Shown: in pieces, positions 26,741-35,787 of the stretch | How positions within the stretch are numbered: position 1 is the stretch's first letter | Layout of the letters: every line of letters starts with the position of its first letter | DNA from: Candidatus Nanopelagicales bacterium | Lineage (GTDB): Bacteria; Actinomycetota; Actinomycetes; S36-B12; CAIYMF01 | DNA: 52,329 nt | Reading direction: 5' to 3' | Assembly: GCA_025456015.1 (NCBI GenBank) | Contig: JALOLK010000017.1 | Location: 1-52,329, forward strand | Made by a program: the position numbers and the translations under genes | The notes under the pieces: model-generated | Told to the model about the DNA's origin: nothing | Seen by the model: only the letters and a program-made list of their open reading frames with translations | Database searches by the model: none

Positions 26741-27645
26741 TCGAGGATCCGCACTGGCCGCGGGCGAGCGCCTGGCTGGCCGACTCGACTGCGCGGCTGC
26801 GCGCCGAGCACCCGCCCAGCAGGCCCGACCTGGTCGTGCTCGGCGTCCCGGCCCACCGCACGTCGCTGTCGCCCACGGGCGCCCACGAGACCCCCGGCGC
26901 GATCCGCGCGGCCCTGGCCCGCTGCTCGACGTGGGTCACCGAGCCGGGCCTGGACCTCGCCGCACTGCGCGTGCTCGACCTGGGGGACCTCGACGAGCCC
27001 GACGGCGCGGACGGCGAGCGGGCGACCATCCAGGCCGTCCGGCAGTACCCGGACGTGCCCGTACTGGCCCTCGGCGGCGACAACTCGATCACCTACGCGG
27101 TGGCGCACGGGGCGTTCGCCGACGGCCTGGTCACCCTCGACGCCCACCACGACCTGCGGGACGGCACGTCGAACGGCTCCCCCGTGCGACGCCTGGTCGA
27201 GGCGGGCCTGGACGCCCGGCGGGTCGTCCAGGTCGGGATCGCGGACTTCGCCAACTCCCCGCAGTACGCCGCCCGTGCCCGCGAGCTCGGGATCACCGTG
27301 GTGCCGCGCGGGGTGCTGGACCGCCGGCCGATCGCCGACGTGATGGCCGAGGCGCTCGAGATCGCCAGCGGCGGCTCGCCCGAGGCCCGGGTGCACGTCG
27401 ACCTCGACGTGGACGTCTGCGACCGGTCCGTCGCCCCCGCCTGCCCGGCGGCGCTGCCCGGTGGCATCAGTGCGCGGCAACTGCGGGAGGTGGCCCGCAT
27501 CGCCGGTGCCGATCCGCGGGTGGTCGCGATCGACGTCACCGAGGTGGACGCCACCGCCGATGCCCCGGACCAGCGCACGGTCCGGCTGGCCGCCCTGTGC
27601 CTGCTCGAGGTCGCGACCGGGGTGCTGCAGCGGCCCCCGGGGTGA
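26737..27645 (+). CDS. hutG: formimidoylglutamase (ureohydrolase family)
   Basis: Final step: N-formimino-glutamate to glutamate plus formamide. Arginase-fold protein of 302 residues with the Mn-cluster motifs [10 protein letters not shown] and [14 protein letters not shown] and the substrate loop ALPGGIS. The first Mn ligand motif is GGDNSIT, with N116 where arginases have His (GGDHS). Operon position after hutI (ATGA overlap) supports HutG; the absence of hutF indicates the direct formamide-releasing route. Confidence 0.9.
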   Translation: MIEDPHWPRASAWLADSTARLRAEHPPSRPDLVVLGVPAHRTSLSPTGAHETPGAIRAALARCSTWVTEPGLDLAALRVLDLGDLDEPDGADGERATIQAVRQYPDVPVLALGGDNSITYAVAHGAFADGLVTLDAHHDLRDGTSNGSPVRRLVEAGLDARRVVQVGIADFANSPQYAARARELGITVVPRGVLDRRPIADVMAEALEIASGGSPEARVHVDLDVDVCDRSVAPACPAALPGGISARQLREVARIAGADPRVVAIDVTEVDATADAPDQRTVRLAALCLLEVATGVLQRPPG

Positions 27646-27666
27646 GGCTGCGCACGGGCGTGGGAC

Positions 27667-28120
27667 TCAGGCGACCTCGCCGATCGCGGCGATGACATCG
27701 GCCCGTCGCGGCGCGCCGGTGGCCCGCTTGCGGATCCGCCCGGCGGCATCGAGCACGAGCACCGTCGGGGTCCGCGTGATGTCCAGCCGGCGCACGAGCT
27801 CGAGGTGGGACTCGGCATCGACCTCCACGTGCGCGACCCCCTCGACCATCCCGGCGACGTCGCCGAGCACCACGCGGGTGGTCCGGCACGGGGCGCAGAA
27901 CGCCGACGAGAACTGGACCAGCGTGGCCCGGGCCCCCAGCGGCGTGCCGAGGTCGGCCGCACTGAGCCGGTGCGCCGCCGGTACGACCGCATGGTCGACG
28001 GGCGCCAGGGGCTGGCCGTCGACGACCAGGGGCTCGGAGACGTCCTCGGCGCCCAGCGGGTCCTCGGGGACGTCGGGGAGGGCGGGCGAGCACCACGACC
28101 AGGATCAGCACACCCTCCAC
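27667..28120 (-). pseudogene. membrane-anchored thioredoxin-like gene (ThiX-like) with apparent frameshift
   Basis: A GTG at 28120 with a strong GGAGG site begins [12 protein letters not shown], a membrane anchor, but that frame then becomes Arg/Gly/Pro noise. The thioredoxin fold continues in the +1 frame: [32 protein letters not shown] (CxxC), RTPTVLVLDAAGRI, ending IGEVA at 27667. The shift is near the C-runs at about 28070-28085. In the second frame no ATG/GTG/TTG start exists upstream of CAPC. M. tuberculosis has thiX in the same place beside glnR. Pseudogene, sequencing error or programmed shift. Confidence 0.7.
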
Positions 28121-28167
28121 GGCCCCTCCAACGTCACCGCCCCGTCCTGCGATTCCCGGCCGGGGCG

Positions 28168-28173
28168 TATCCT
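28168..28173 (+). promoter_or_regulatory. -10 element for glnR
   Basis: TATCCT in the 106-bp divergent region; a GAGGAGG ribosome-binding site follows before the GTG at 28227. Confidence 0.5.
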
Positions 28174-28226
28174 CGTGCCCACGGCCGGCGCCTCGCGGGC
28201 CGTGGCAGGCGCGCGAGGAGGTCCCG

Positions 28227-28952
28227 GTGAGCCGACTGCTGCTCATGACGGCCTCGCTCGGGCCCTCCGGCGACGTCCTGCCCGCGCTGGGCCTGCTGGC
28301 CCACCACGTGCGGGTCCTGCCGGCCGAGGCCAGCGCCCTGCTCGACGCCCCCCGGGCCGACGCGCTGCTCGTGGACGGCCGCCAGAACCTCGCCCACGTG
28401 CGCGCCCTGACCCGCCTCATCCGCCAGACCGGGGTCGACTGCCCGGTCCTGCTCATCACCACCGAGGGCGGCCTGGCGGCGGTGAACGCCGAGTGGGGCA
28501 TCGACGACGTCCTGCTCGAGGCCGCCGGACCGGCCGAGGTGGAGGCCCGGCTGCGCCTGGCGATCGGGCGCATCGCCGTGGCCGAGGAGGCCGAGCTCGA
28601 CGGCGAGCTGCGCCTGGGCGAGCTGGCCATCGACGAGCGGGCCTACAGCGCCCGGATCCGTGGGCGCAGCCTGGACCTCACGTTCAAGGAGTTCGAGCTG
28701 CTGCGCTTCCTGGCCAGCCACGCGGGGCGGGTCTTCACCCGGGCCCAGCTGCTGCAGGAGGTGTGGGGCTACGACTACTTCGGCGGCACCCGCACCGTGG
28801 ACGTCCACGTGCGCCGCCTGCGCGCCAAGCTGGGCGCCGAGCACGAGGCGATGATCGGCACCGTGCGCAACGTCGGCTACCGGTTCGTCCCACCCCGCGC
28901 GGAGGAGGGCCTCGACGTGGCCACGGCAGCCACGCTGCGCGAGACGGTCTGA
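28227..28952 (+). CDS. glnR: GlnR-type orphan response regulator
   Basis: Global nitrogen regulator of actinobacteria (activates glnA, amt and nitrate genes in known species). 241 residues: an atypical receiver domain with D50 (ALLVDGRQN) but without the usual acidic pair and the normal Lys setting, and [17 protein letters not shown] typical of GlnR; then an OmpR winged helix ([38 protein letters not shown] in two parts, [13 protein letters not shown]). No kinase partner is nearby, as expected. mshD follows after 5 nt. Confidence 0.93.
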   Translation: MSRLLLMTASLGPSGDVLPALGLLAHHVRVLPAEASALLDAPRADALLVDGRQNLAHVRALTRLIRQTGVDCPVLLITTEGGLAAVNAEWGIDDVLLEAAGPAEVEARLRLAIGRIAVAEEAELDGELRLGELAIDERAYSARIRGRSLDLTFKEFELLRFLASHAGRVFTRAQLLQEVWGYDYFGGTRTVDVHVRRLRAKLGAEHEAMIGTVRNVGYRFVPPRAEEGLDVATAATLRETV

Positions 28953-28957
28953 CCCCG

Positions 28958-29890
28958 GTGCACCTGCGCACCACGTCGGCCCTGACCTCCGACGAGGTGG
29001 CCCGGGTGCTCGACCTCGCCGAGGCCGCAGCCACTGCCGACGGCGCCCATCCGCTCAGCGAGCACGTGGTCCTGCACCTGCGCCACGGCGATCCGCATGC
29101 CCTGCACCTGCTCGCCGAGGACGCCTCGGGGGACCTGCTCGGCTATGCCCACCTCGACCTCGGCGACCCCGCCGACGGCCCGGCCGCCGAGCTGGCGGTG
29201 AGCCCGACGGCCCGTCGGCAGGGCGTCGGCGGTGCCCTCATCGACGCGCTCGTGGCGCGCGCGGACCAGGAGCCCGGCCGGCTCCGGCTCTGGGCCCACG
29301 GCAGCGATGCCGCCGCCGGCCACCTCGCCGCGGCCCACGGCTTCGTGCGGGTGCGCCGGCTCTGGCAGATGCGCCGCTCGCTCTACGCCCCGCTCGACCC
29401 GGTGGTGCTGCCCGAGGGCGTGGCCCTGCGCCCCTTCGACCCGCAGCGCGACGCCGACGCCTGGCTGGCGCTGAACGCCCGGGCGTTCCAGGCCCTGCCC
29501 GACCAGGGCGGCTGGACCCATGCCGACCTCGACCGGCGGATGGCCGAGCCGTGGTTCGACCCGGCCGGGTTCCTGCTGGCCCACGACGGTGCCGACCGGC
29601 TCGTCGGCTTCCACTGGACGAAGGTGCACCGCCATGGGCACGGGCACGGCGGGACGGCCGACGGGCACCACCACGACCCGATCGGCGAGGTGTACGTGGT
29701 GGGGGTGGATCCCGACGAGCGCGGGGCGGGCCTGGGCCGGGCGCTCACGCTCGCCGGGCTGCACCACCTGCGCGGCCGTGGCCTGGCCTCCGCGCTGCTG
29801 TTCGTCGACGCCGACAACACCGGTGCCATCGGCCTCTACCGCTCGCTGGGCTTCGCGCCCTGGGACGTCGACACGCTGTTCCGCCGCTGA
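28958..29890 (+). CDS. mshD: mycothiol synthase (acetyltransferase)
   Basis: Last step of mycothiol synthesis: acetylates Cys-GlcN-Ins with acetyl-CoA. 310 residues with two tandem GNAT domains: first AAELAVSPTARRQGVGGALID (about 80), second GEVYVVGVDPDERGAGLGRALTLAGL (about 245); WTKVH and YRSLGFAPWDVDTLF are MshD signatures. A His-rich insert (about 222-241, seven His) precedes the second acetyl-CoA loop and is not usual. Follows glnR by 5 nt, the mycobacterial order. Confidence 0.94.
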   Translation: MHLRTTSALTSDEVARVLDLAEAAATADGAHPLSEHVVLHLRHGDPHALHLLAEDASGDLLGYAHLDLGDPADGPAAELAVSPTARRQGVGGALIDALVARADQEPGRLRLWAHGSDAAAGHLAAAHGFVRVRRLWQMRRSLYAPLDPVVLPEGVALRPFDPQRDADAWLALNARAFQALPDQGGWTHADLDRRMAEPWFDPAGFLLAHDGADRLVGFHWTKVHRHGHGHGGTADGHHHDPIGEVYVVGVDPDERGAGLGRALTLAGLHHLRGRGLASALLFVDADNTGAIGLYRSLGFAPWDVDTLFRR

Positions 29891-29938
29891 GGTCGGCCAG
29901 CGCGGTCGCCCGACGCTGCCCCACACGCCCCTTCCGGC

Positions 29939-30008
29939 GCAGGTGCTCCCGCCACACCGATCTGCTCCCGTCGTGACGGGAGCAGATGCACCGGACGGGA
30001 GAACCTGC
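29939..30008. repeat. palindromic intergenic element, copy 2
   Basis: ATCTGCTCCCGTC (29960-29972) and GACGGGAGCAGAT (29975-29987) are exact inverted repeats separated by 2 nt. Outer arms GCAGGTGCTCCCG (29939-29951) and CGGGAGAACCTGC (29996-30008) pair with one mismatch. The right part matches 1288-1337. Located between mshD and ppk1. Confidence 0.75.
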
Positions 30009-30067
30009 GGGGGCTTGGCCGGACTCACTAGACTCGATCGATCCAGGACCGGGCGCGAGGGGGCACG

Positions 30068-32218
30068 ATGACCGAGACCATCGCTGAGCACGACGCCACG
30101 GCGGAGCAGCCCGGGCCGGACGCCGCGCAGGTCGCCGCCAGCGCCACGCCAGCACCGCTGCCGCCCGACCGCTTCGCCGATCGCGAGCTGTCGTGGCTGT
30201 CGTTCAACGAGCGCGTCCTCCAGCTGGCCGAGGACCCGGAGCTGCCGCTGCTCGAGCGCGCCAAGTTCCTGGCCATCTTCGCCTCGAACCTCGACGAGTT
30301 CTTCATGGTCCGGGTCGCCGGGCTCAAGCGGCGCATCGACGCCGGCATCGCGGTGCGCGCGGCCAGCGGCCTGATGCCCCGCGAGCTGCTCGACCTCATC
30401 CTGACCCGCACCCGCGCCCTGGTCGATCGGCACGCCGCGTGCTTCAGCGAGTCCGTGCTGCCCGCCCTGCGCACCCACGGCATCCAGGTGCTGCGCTACC
30501 ACGCGGCCACCGCCGACGAGCAGGCCTCCCTGCGCCGGCTGTTCCTGGACAAGGTGTTCCCGGTGCTGACGCCGCTGGCCGTGGACCCCGCCCACCCGTT
30601 CCCCTACATCTCGGGCCTGAGCCTCAACCTGGCCGTGGTGGTGCGCAACCCGACGACCGGCACCGAGCTGTTCGCCCGCGTGAAGGTGCCGCCGAGCCTG
30701 CCGCGGTTCCTCTCGGTGGGCCACCAGCGCTTCGTGCCGCTCGAGGAGGTCATCGCGGCCAACCTCGCGGACCTGTTCCCGGGCATGGAGATCCTCCAGC
30801 AGCACTCGTTCCGGGTCACGCGCAACGAGGACGTCGAGGTGGAGGAGGACGACGCCGAGAACCTGCTCAAGGCCCTCGAGCGCGAGCTCATGCGCCGGCG
30901 GTTCGGCCCACCCGTGCGCCTCGAGGTGGAGCGCTCGATCGACCCGTACGTCCTCGAGGTGCTCGTGCGCGAGCTCGGGATCTCCGACGAGGAGGTGTTC
31001 GCGCTGCCCGGCCCGCTGGACCTGACGGGGCTGTGGACCATCTACGCGATCGACCGCGACGACCTCAAGGAGACCGCGTTCCTGCCCAAGACCTCCCCGC
31101 AGCTGTCGGAGGTGGAGACCGCCTCGGCCCCCGACGTGCTCGAGGCCATGCGCGACCACGACGTGCTGCTGCACCACCCGTACGACTCGTTCTCCACCAG
31201 CGTGCAGCGCTTCCTCGAGCAGGCGGCCGCGGACCCGAAGGTGCTGGCGATCAAGCAGACCCTCTACCGCACCTCGGGGGACTCCCCCATCGTCGATGCG
31301 CTGATCGACGCCGCGCAGGCCGGCAAGCAGGTGCTGGCCCTGGTCGAGATCAAGGCCCGGTTCGACGAGCAGGCCAACATCAGCTGGGCCCGCAAGCTCG
31401 AGCGCCAGGGCGTGCACGTCGTCTACGGCCTGGTGGGGCTGAAGACCCACTGCAAGCTCAGCATGGTGGTCCGCGACGACGGCGAGCGGCTGCGCCGCTA
31501 CGTCCACATCGGCACCGGCAACTACCACCCGAAGACCGCGCGGCTCTACGAGGACATGGGCCTGCTCACGACCGATCCGGAGGTCGGCGAGGACGTCAGC
31601 CACGTGTTCAACGTGCTCTCGGGCTACTCCATGAACACCACCTACCAGCGCCTGCTCGTGGCGCCGCACTCGATCCGCAGCGGCCTGATCGAGCGCATCG
31701 AGCGCGAGGTGGAGCACCACCGGTCGGGCCGGCCGGCGCGGGTGCGGTTCAAGTGCAACTCGATCGTCGACGAGGCGATCGTGGACGCCCTGTACCGCGC
31801 CTCCCAGGCCGGGGTGCCGGTGGACGTGTGGGTGCGCGGCATCTGCGCGGTGCGCCCGGGCGTGCCCGGGATGAGCGAGAACATCCGGGTCCGCTCGATC
31901 CTCGGCCGGTTCCTCGAGCACTCACGGGCCTACGAGTTCACCAACGGTGGCCGCATCGAGACCTGGATCGGCTCCGCGGACCTCATGCACCGCAACCTGG
32001 ACCGCCGCGTGGAGGTGCTCGTGCGGCTCAGCGACGACCACGCCCAGGACGTCGCGGGGCTGCTCGACCTGGGCTTCGCCGACACGATGAAGGCCTGGAT
32101 CGGCCAGCCCGACGGCACCTGGGTGCGCCACGTGACCCCGGACGGGACCGGCGGGCAGGACCTGCAGGAGTTCCTCATCGAGCGGCGCACGCGGGCCGCC
32201 CGGCGTCGGGCCGGCTGA
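30068..32218 (+). CDS. ppk1: polyphosphate kinase 1
   Basis: Reversibly makes inorganic polyphosphate from ATP, usually membrane-associated. 716 residues with the four PPK1 domains: N-terminal [21 protein letters not shown], head domain, and two PLD-like catalytic domains. The phosphohistidine is H461 in GLKTHCKLS; the second His is H641 in [18 protein letters not shown] with a GAGGGGG region upstream; TAGACT at 30029-30034 may be its -10. Followed by a CHAD protein and MutT1, a polyphosphate/nucleotide cluster. Confidence 0.97.
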   Translation: MTETIAEHDATAEQPGPDAAQVAASATPAPLPPDRFADRELSWLSFNERVLQLAEDPELPLLERAKFLAIFASNLDEFFMVRVAGLKRRIDAGIAVRAASGLMPRELLDLILTRTRALVDRHAACFSESVLPALRTHGIQVLRYHAATADEQASLRRLFLDKVFPVLTPLAVDPAHPFPYISGLSLNLAVVVRNPTTGTELFARVKVPPSLPRFLSVGHQRFVPLEEVIAANLADLFPGMEILQQHSFRVTRNEDVEVEEDDAENLLKALERELMRRRFGPPVRLEVERSIDPYVLEVLVRELGISDEEVFALPGPLDLTGLWTIYAIDRDDLKETAFLPKTSPQLSEVETASAPDVLEAMRDHDVLLHHPYDSFSTSVQRFLEQAAADPKVLAIKQTLYRTSGDSPIVDALIDAAQAGKQVLALVEIKARFDEQANISWARKLERQGVHVVYGLVGLKTHCKLSMVVRDDGERLRRYVHIGTGNYHPKTARLYEDMGLLTTDPEVGEDVSHVFNVLSGYSMNTTYQRLLVAPHSIRSGLIERIEREVEHHRSGRPARVRFKCNSIVDEAIVDALYRASQAGVPVDVWVRGICAVRPGVPGMSENIRVRSILGRFLEHSRAYEFTNGGRIETWIGSADLMHRNLDRRVEVLVRLSDDHAQDVAGLLDLGFADTMKAWIGQPDGTWVRHVTPDGTGGQDLQEFLIERRTRAARRRAG

Positions 32219-32355
32219 GCGGCGCTCCGGCAGGGCGACCAACGGCGCGCGGGCGACGTCCCGGCGCCCGGGACGTTCACCTGGGCATGGGATGCTGGCG
32301 CGGCCGGTCCGCCCGCGCGCGCCCGGCCCGTTCTCGACGACCTGAGAGGCCCCAC

Positions 32356-33912
32356 GTGAGCGACGACGCCGTCCCCGACCGGATGGTGGAGCACACCCTG
32401 CGCGTCCACGCCCTGTTCCGGATGCCCGAGCTGGCCGGGACCGTCCCGGGCCTGGCCGGCAGCACGATCACCACCGGGATCGCCCGCGTGGATCGCCGCG
32501 ACACCGTGGAGCTGCGCGCGACCTACCACGACACCGCCGACCTGCGGCTCATCCGCTGGGGGGTCCGCCTGCGCCGCCGCGAGGGTGGCCCCGACGAGGG
32601 CTGGCACCTGACGCTGCCCGTGGAGGGCGCCACGGCCGGCAGCCTCGACGAGGTGCGCCTGCCGCTGGACGCCGGCGCGGTGGGCGCGGTGCCCGGCGCG
32701 CTGGCCGACGTCGTCACGCCGCTGGCGCGACGCGAGCCGCTGGTCCCGGTGGCCACGCTGCTGACCGCCCGCACGGTCCACGTGCTGCACGACATGGGCG
32801 GCACCGCAGTGGCCGAGGTGGTCGACGACGTGGTGTCGATCATGGACGGCGACGTCGTGGCCGGCCGCTTCCGCGAGCTCGAGCTGGCCACGCTCACCGG
32901 CGACGCAGGCGTGCTCGACCCGGTGCTGGCCGTGCTCGAGGCCCACGGGGCGATGCCGGGGACCACCAGCAAGCCCGGGGCCGCGCTCGGCCCGCGGGCC
33001 AAGGACGACCCCGACGTGCCCGAGACGGTCCGGGCCACGCCGGACGACCCGGCCGGGGACGCCGTGCACGCCCACCTGGTCACCCACGTGCGCCGCTTCC
33101 TGCTGCAGGACATGCGGGTGCGCCGCGACCTGCCCGACTCGGTGCACCAGATGCGCGTGGCCGCCCGGCGCCTGCGCAGCGGCCTGCGCGTGTTCGCACC
33201 CCTGGTCGACGAGGCCTGGAGCCGGCACCTGCGCGACGAGCTGGGCTGGGCGGCCTCCGAGCTGGGCCTGAGCCGCGACTCCGAGGTGCTGCTGGCCCGC
33301 CTGGATGCCCACGCCGACGAGCTCGACGCGGTCGACGCCGCCCGCATCCACGAGCACATCGACCCGTTCATGCAGGCCAAGGTGCTGGCCGGTCGGGCCG
33401 AGGCCCTCGAGGCGCTGCGCTCCGAGCGCCACCTGGCGCTGCTCGACGCACTGGTCGACGCCGCCAACCATCCCCAGCTCTCCGAGGCCGCTGCCGCACC
33501 GGCCCGCGAGGCGCTGCCGCCCCTGTTCGACAAGGCGTGGCGCAAGCTGGCCAAGGAGGTCAAGGCCCTCGAGCTCGACGGCCCGAGCGACGAGTGGCAC
33601 GAGACCCGGATCACGGCCAAGCGCGCCCGCTACGCCGCGGAGGCCCTCGTGCCGGTGTTCGGCACCCCGGCCAAGGGCCTGGCCACCGCGCTCAGCGACG
33701 TCACCGAGCAGCTCGGCGAGCACCAGGACGCCTCGATCGCCAAGGACACCTGCCGCGAGCTGGCCGAGCACTTCGACGGGCCCACCGGGTTCTCCCTGGG
33801 CCTGCTGCACGCCCACGAGGGCGAGCTCGAGATGGTCGCCCGGGTGGCGCTGATGCAGCGCTGGCCCGACGTGCGGGCCGTGGCCAGGCGCACCGAGCTC
33901 GGGGCAGGCTGA
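32356..33912 (+). CDS. CYTH-CHAD domain protein
   Basis: 518 residues. N-terminal CYTH/triphosphate-tunnel-like domain (about 8-200; ATYHDTADLRLIRWGVRLRRREGG, ELELATL) in which the hallmark ExExK strand is degenerate (MVEHTLRV). C-terminal CHAD domain (about 230-515) rich in conserved His and basic residues (VHQMRVAARRLRSGLRVFAP, HETRITAKRARYAAEAL, LGEHQDASIA). CHAD domains bind polyphosphate, which fits the position directly after ppk1. GTG start with GAGAGG upstream; a lone PHO half-site GTTCACCTGGG lies at 32275. Confidence 0.9.
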   Translation: MSDDAVPDRMVEHTLRVHALFRMPELAGTVPGLAGSTITTGIARVDRRDTVELRATYHDTADLRLIRWGVRLRRREGGPDEGWHLTLPVEGATAGSLDEVRLPLDAGAVGAVPGALADVVTPLARREPLVPVATLLTARTVHVLHDMGGTAVAEVVDDVVSIMDGDVVAGRFRELELATLTGDAGVLDPVLAVLEAHGAMPGTTSKPGAALGPRAKDDPDVPETVRATPDDPAGDAVHAHLVTHVRRFLLQDMRVRRDLPDSVHQMRVAARRLRSGLRVFAPLVDEAWSRHLRDELGWAASELGLSRDSEVLLARLDAHADELDAVDAARIHEHIDPFMQAKVLAGRAEALEALRSERHLALLDALVDAANHPQLSEAAAAPAREALPPLFDKAWRKLAKEVKALELDGPSDEWHETRITAKRARYAAEALVPVFGTPAKGLATALSDVTEQLGEHQDASIAKDTCRELAEHFDGPTGFSLGLLHAHEGELEMVARVALMQRWPDVRAVARRTELGAG

Positions 33913-33919
33913 GGCGAGC

Positions 33920-34858
33920 ATGCCGTCCGCTCCCCGCGACGTGATCCGCGCCGCAGGGGTCGTGCTCACCAGGGGGGTGGGCAGGGACCTCGAGGTGGCG
34001 GTCATCCATCGACGCCGGCGCCGTGACTGGTCGCTGCCCAAGGGCAAGCTCGACCCCGGCGAGCACGCGATCGAGGCCGCGGTGCGCGAGTGCGAGGAGG
34101 AGACCGGGTTCACCTGCGTCCTCGACGTGCCCCTGCCGACCCAGCACTACCGGGTCGACGCCATCCCCAAGGTGGTCGAGTACTGGCGGGCCAGCCTCGT
34201 GGCAGGCGAGTTCGCCGAGAACAAGGAGGTCGACCGGCTGCGCTGGATGCGCCCGCGGGACGCGGCCAAGGTGCTCACCTACCCCCGCGACGCCGACCTC
34301 GTGGCCCTGGCCGCGCGCACGCCCCCGACCATCCCGTTCCTGCTCATGCGCCACACGAGTGCCGAGAAGCGCGCCGACTGGGCGCGCCGGACCGGCCGCG
34401 ACCGCGACGATCCCGCGCGCGGCCTGCTCGAGCGCGGCGAGTGGGAGGCCCGCCGGGTGATCCCCCTGCTGCGGGCGTTCGGCGTGCGCCACCTGCACTC
34501 CTCGGACGCCGAGCGCTGCTTGGCCTCGTTGCGCCCGGCGGCGGCCGCGCTCGGGGCCGGGATCCGGCTGGAGCCCACGATCGCCGAGGACCACTTCCTC
34601 AAGGATCCGGATCCGGGGGTCGCCCGCACGCTCGAGCTCGTGAGCCAGCCGTGGCCGATGGTGCTGTGCTCGCACCGGCCGGTCATCCCGGTCCAGCTGG
34701 CGGCGCTGCGGCGCCTGGCCGGGGGCCCGAGCTTCCCCGACCGGGTCCGGCCGGGCAGCTTCTTCGTGTTCCACCGCACCTGGGTGAACCGGCCCCTGGA
34801 CATGACCGTGCAGGTGGTCGCCGGCGCCCAGCACGACCTGCCGATGCTGCACGCCTGA
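33920..34858 (+). CDS. mutT1: MutT1-like Nudix hydrolase fused to histidine-phosphatase domain
   Basis: 312 residues. The Nudix domain (1-140) has the complete box GKLDPGEHAIEAAVRECEEETGF. The C-terminal domain (about 150-310) is histidine-phosphatase-like: LLMRHTSAEKR at its start, HLHSSDAERC, and VLCSHRPVIPVQLAAL for the second His. Mycobacterial MutT1 has the same fusion, hydrolyses 8-oxo-(d)GTP and diadenosine polyphosphates, and sits beside ppk1. Likely sanitises oxidised nucleotides. 7 nt after the CHAD gene. Confidence 0.92.
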   Translation: MPSAPRDVIRAAGVVLTRGVGRDLEVAVIHRRRRRDWSLPKGKLDPGEHAIEAAVRECEEETGFTCVLDVPLPTQHYRVDAIPKVVEYWRASLVAGEFAENKEVDRLRWMRPRDAAKVLTYPRDADLVALAARTPPTIPFLLMRHTSAEKRADWARRTGRDRDDPARGLLERGEWEARRVIPLLRAFGVRHLHSSDAERCLASLRPAAAALGAGIRLEPTIAEDHFLKDPDPGVARTLELVSQPWPMVLCSHRPVIPVQLAALRRLAGGPSFPDRVRPGSFFVFHRTWVNRPLDMTVQVVAGAQHDLPMLHA

Positions 34859-34872
34859 GCGGCCGTCGAGGA

Positions 34873-34956
34873 CGATTCGCTCCGGGTTCTGGAGCGCGCA
34901 CGCACGATCGCTCCAATTCCTGCATCGCGAAGCGGTACCGGACTTGGAGCGAATCG
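34873..34956. repeat. inverted-repeat element between mutT1 and pstB
   Basis: CGATTCGCTCC (34873-34883) pairs with GGAGCGAATCG (34946-34956). A further GATCGCTCCAA at 34906-34916 repeats the same motif, and GCTCC/GGAGC forms a smaller hairpin at 34879-34895. The 139-bp gap between convergent genes contains nothing else; it may act as a bidirectional terminator. Confidence 0.6.
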
Positions 34957-34997
34957 CGAGGGAGTGCGGGCAACGCCGCGCGAAGCGATGCGCCGGA

Positions 34998-35777
34998 TCA
35001 GCCGAAGCGGCCCGAGATGTAGTCCTCGGTGGCCTGCTCCTTGGGGTGGGAGAAGATGTCCGAGGTTGTGCCCGACTCGACGAGCCGGCCCGGCTGGCCG
35101 ACCCCCGCGAGGTTGAAGAAGGCGGTCGTGTCCGAGACGCGGCCGGCCTGCTGCATGTTGTGGGTGACGATGACGATCGTGTAGTCCTCGACCAGCTCGC
35201 GGATCAGGTCCTCGATCGCCAGGGTCGAGATGGGGTCCAGCGCCGAGCACGGCTCGTCCATGAGCAGCACGTCGGGCTTCACGGCGATGGCGCGCGCGAT
35301 GCACAGCCGCTGCTGCTGGCCGCCGGACAGGCCCGAGCCCGGCCGATCGAGCCGGTCCTTGACCTCCTCCCAGAGGTTGGCGCCGCGCAGCGACTCCTCC
35401 ACGACGGCCTCAGCGTCGGACTTGCTCATCCGCTCGCCGGCCAGGCGGACGCCGGCCAGGACGTTCTCCGCGATGGACATGGTCGGGAACGGGTTCGGCC
35501 GCTGGAAGACCATGCCGATCGTGCGCCGCACGTTCACGGGGTCAACGCCAGTGCCGTAGATGTCCTCCCCGTTGAGCAGGACCTTGCCCTTGACGTAGGC
35601 GCCCGGGATCACCTCGTGCATGCGGTTGATCGTGCGCAGGACCGTGGACTTGCCACAGCCGGACGGCCCGATGAACGCCGTGACCGCGTTCTTGGCGACG
35701 GTGAGCGAGACGCCCTCCACGGCCTTGAAGGTGCCGTAGTAGATGTCGACGTCCTGCAGCTCGACGGACTTGCTCAT
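34998..35777 (-). CDS. pstB: phosphate ABC transporter ATP-binding protein
   Basis: ATPase of the high-affinity phosphate importer PstSCAB. 259 residues with Walker [10 protein letters not shown], the Q loop in [13 protein letters not shown], signature [16 protein letters not shown], Walker [17 protein letters not shown] and switch His in [13 protein letters not shown]. The FQRPNPFP motif is specific to PstB. The ATG at 35777 ([15 protein letters not shown]) is 10 nt after the pstA stop. Confidence 0.97.
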   Translation of the reverse strand: MSKSVELQDVDIYYGTFKAVEGVSLTVAKNAVTAFIGPSGCGKSTVLRTINRMHEVIPGAYVKGKVLLNGEDIYGTGVDPVNVRRTIGMVFQRPNPFPTMSIAENVLAGVRLAGERMSKSDAEAVVEESLRGANLWEEVKDRLDRPGSGLSGGQQQRLCIARAIAVKPDVLLMDEPCSALDPISTLAIEDLIRELVEDYTIVIVTHNMQQAGRVSDTTAFFNLAGVGQPGRLVESGTTSDIFSHPKEQATEDYISGRFG

Positions 35778-35787
35778 GGGAGCGGGC

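Noticed and set aside
28877-31921. 1014-residue minus-strand ORF over mshD-ppk1
   Set aside because: Antisense shadow; low-complexity, no motif.
32275-32285. PHO box before the CYTH-CHAD gene
   Set aside because: Only one unit (GTTCACCTGGG) fits; the adjacent 11 nt do not, so not called as a site.
30193-32355. long upstream extension of the CYTH-CHAD frame through ppk1
   Set aside because: Out-of-frame read of ppk1; the real start is GTG 32356 with an RBS.
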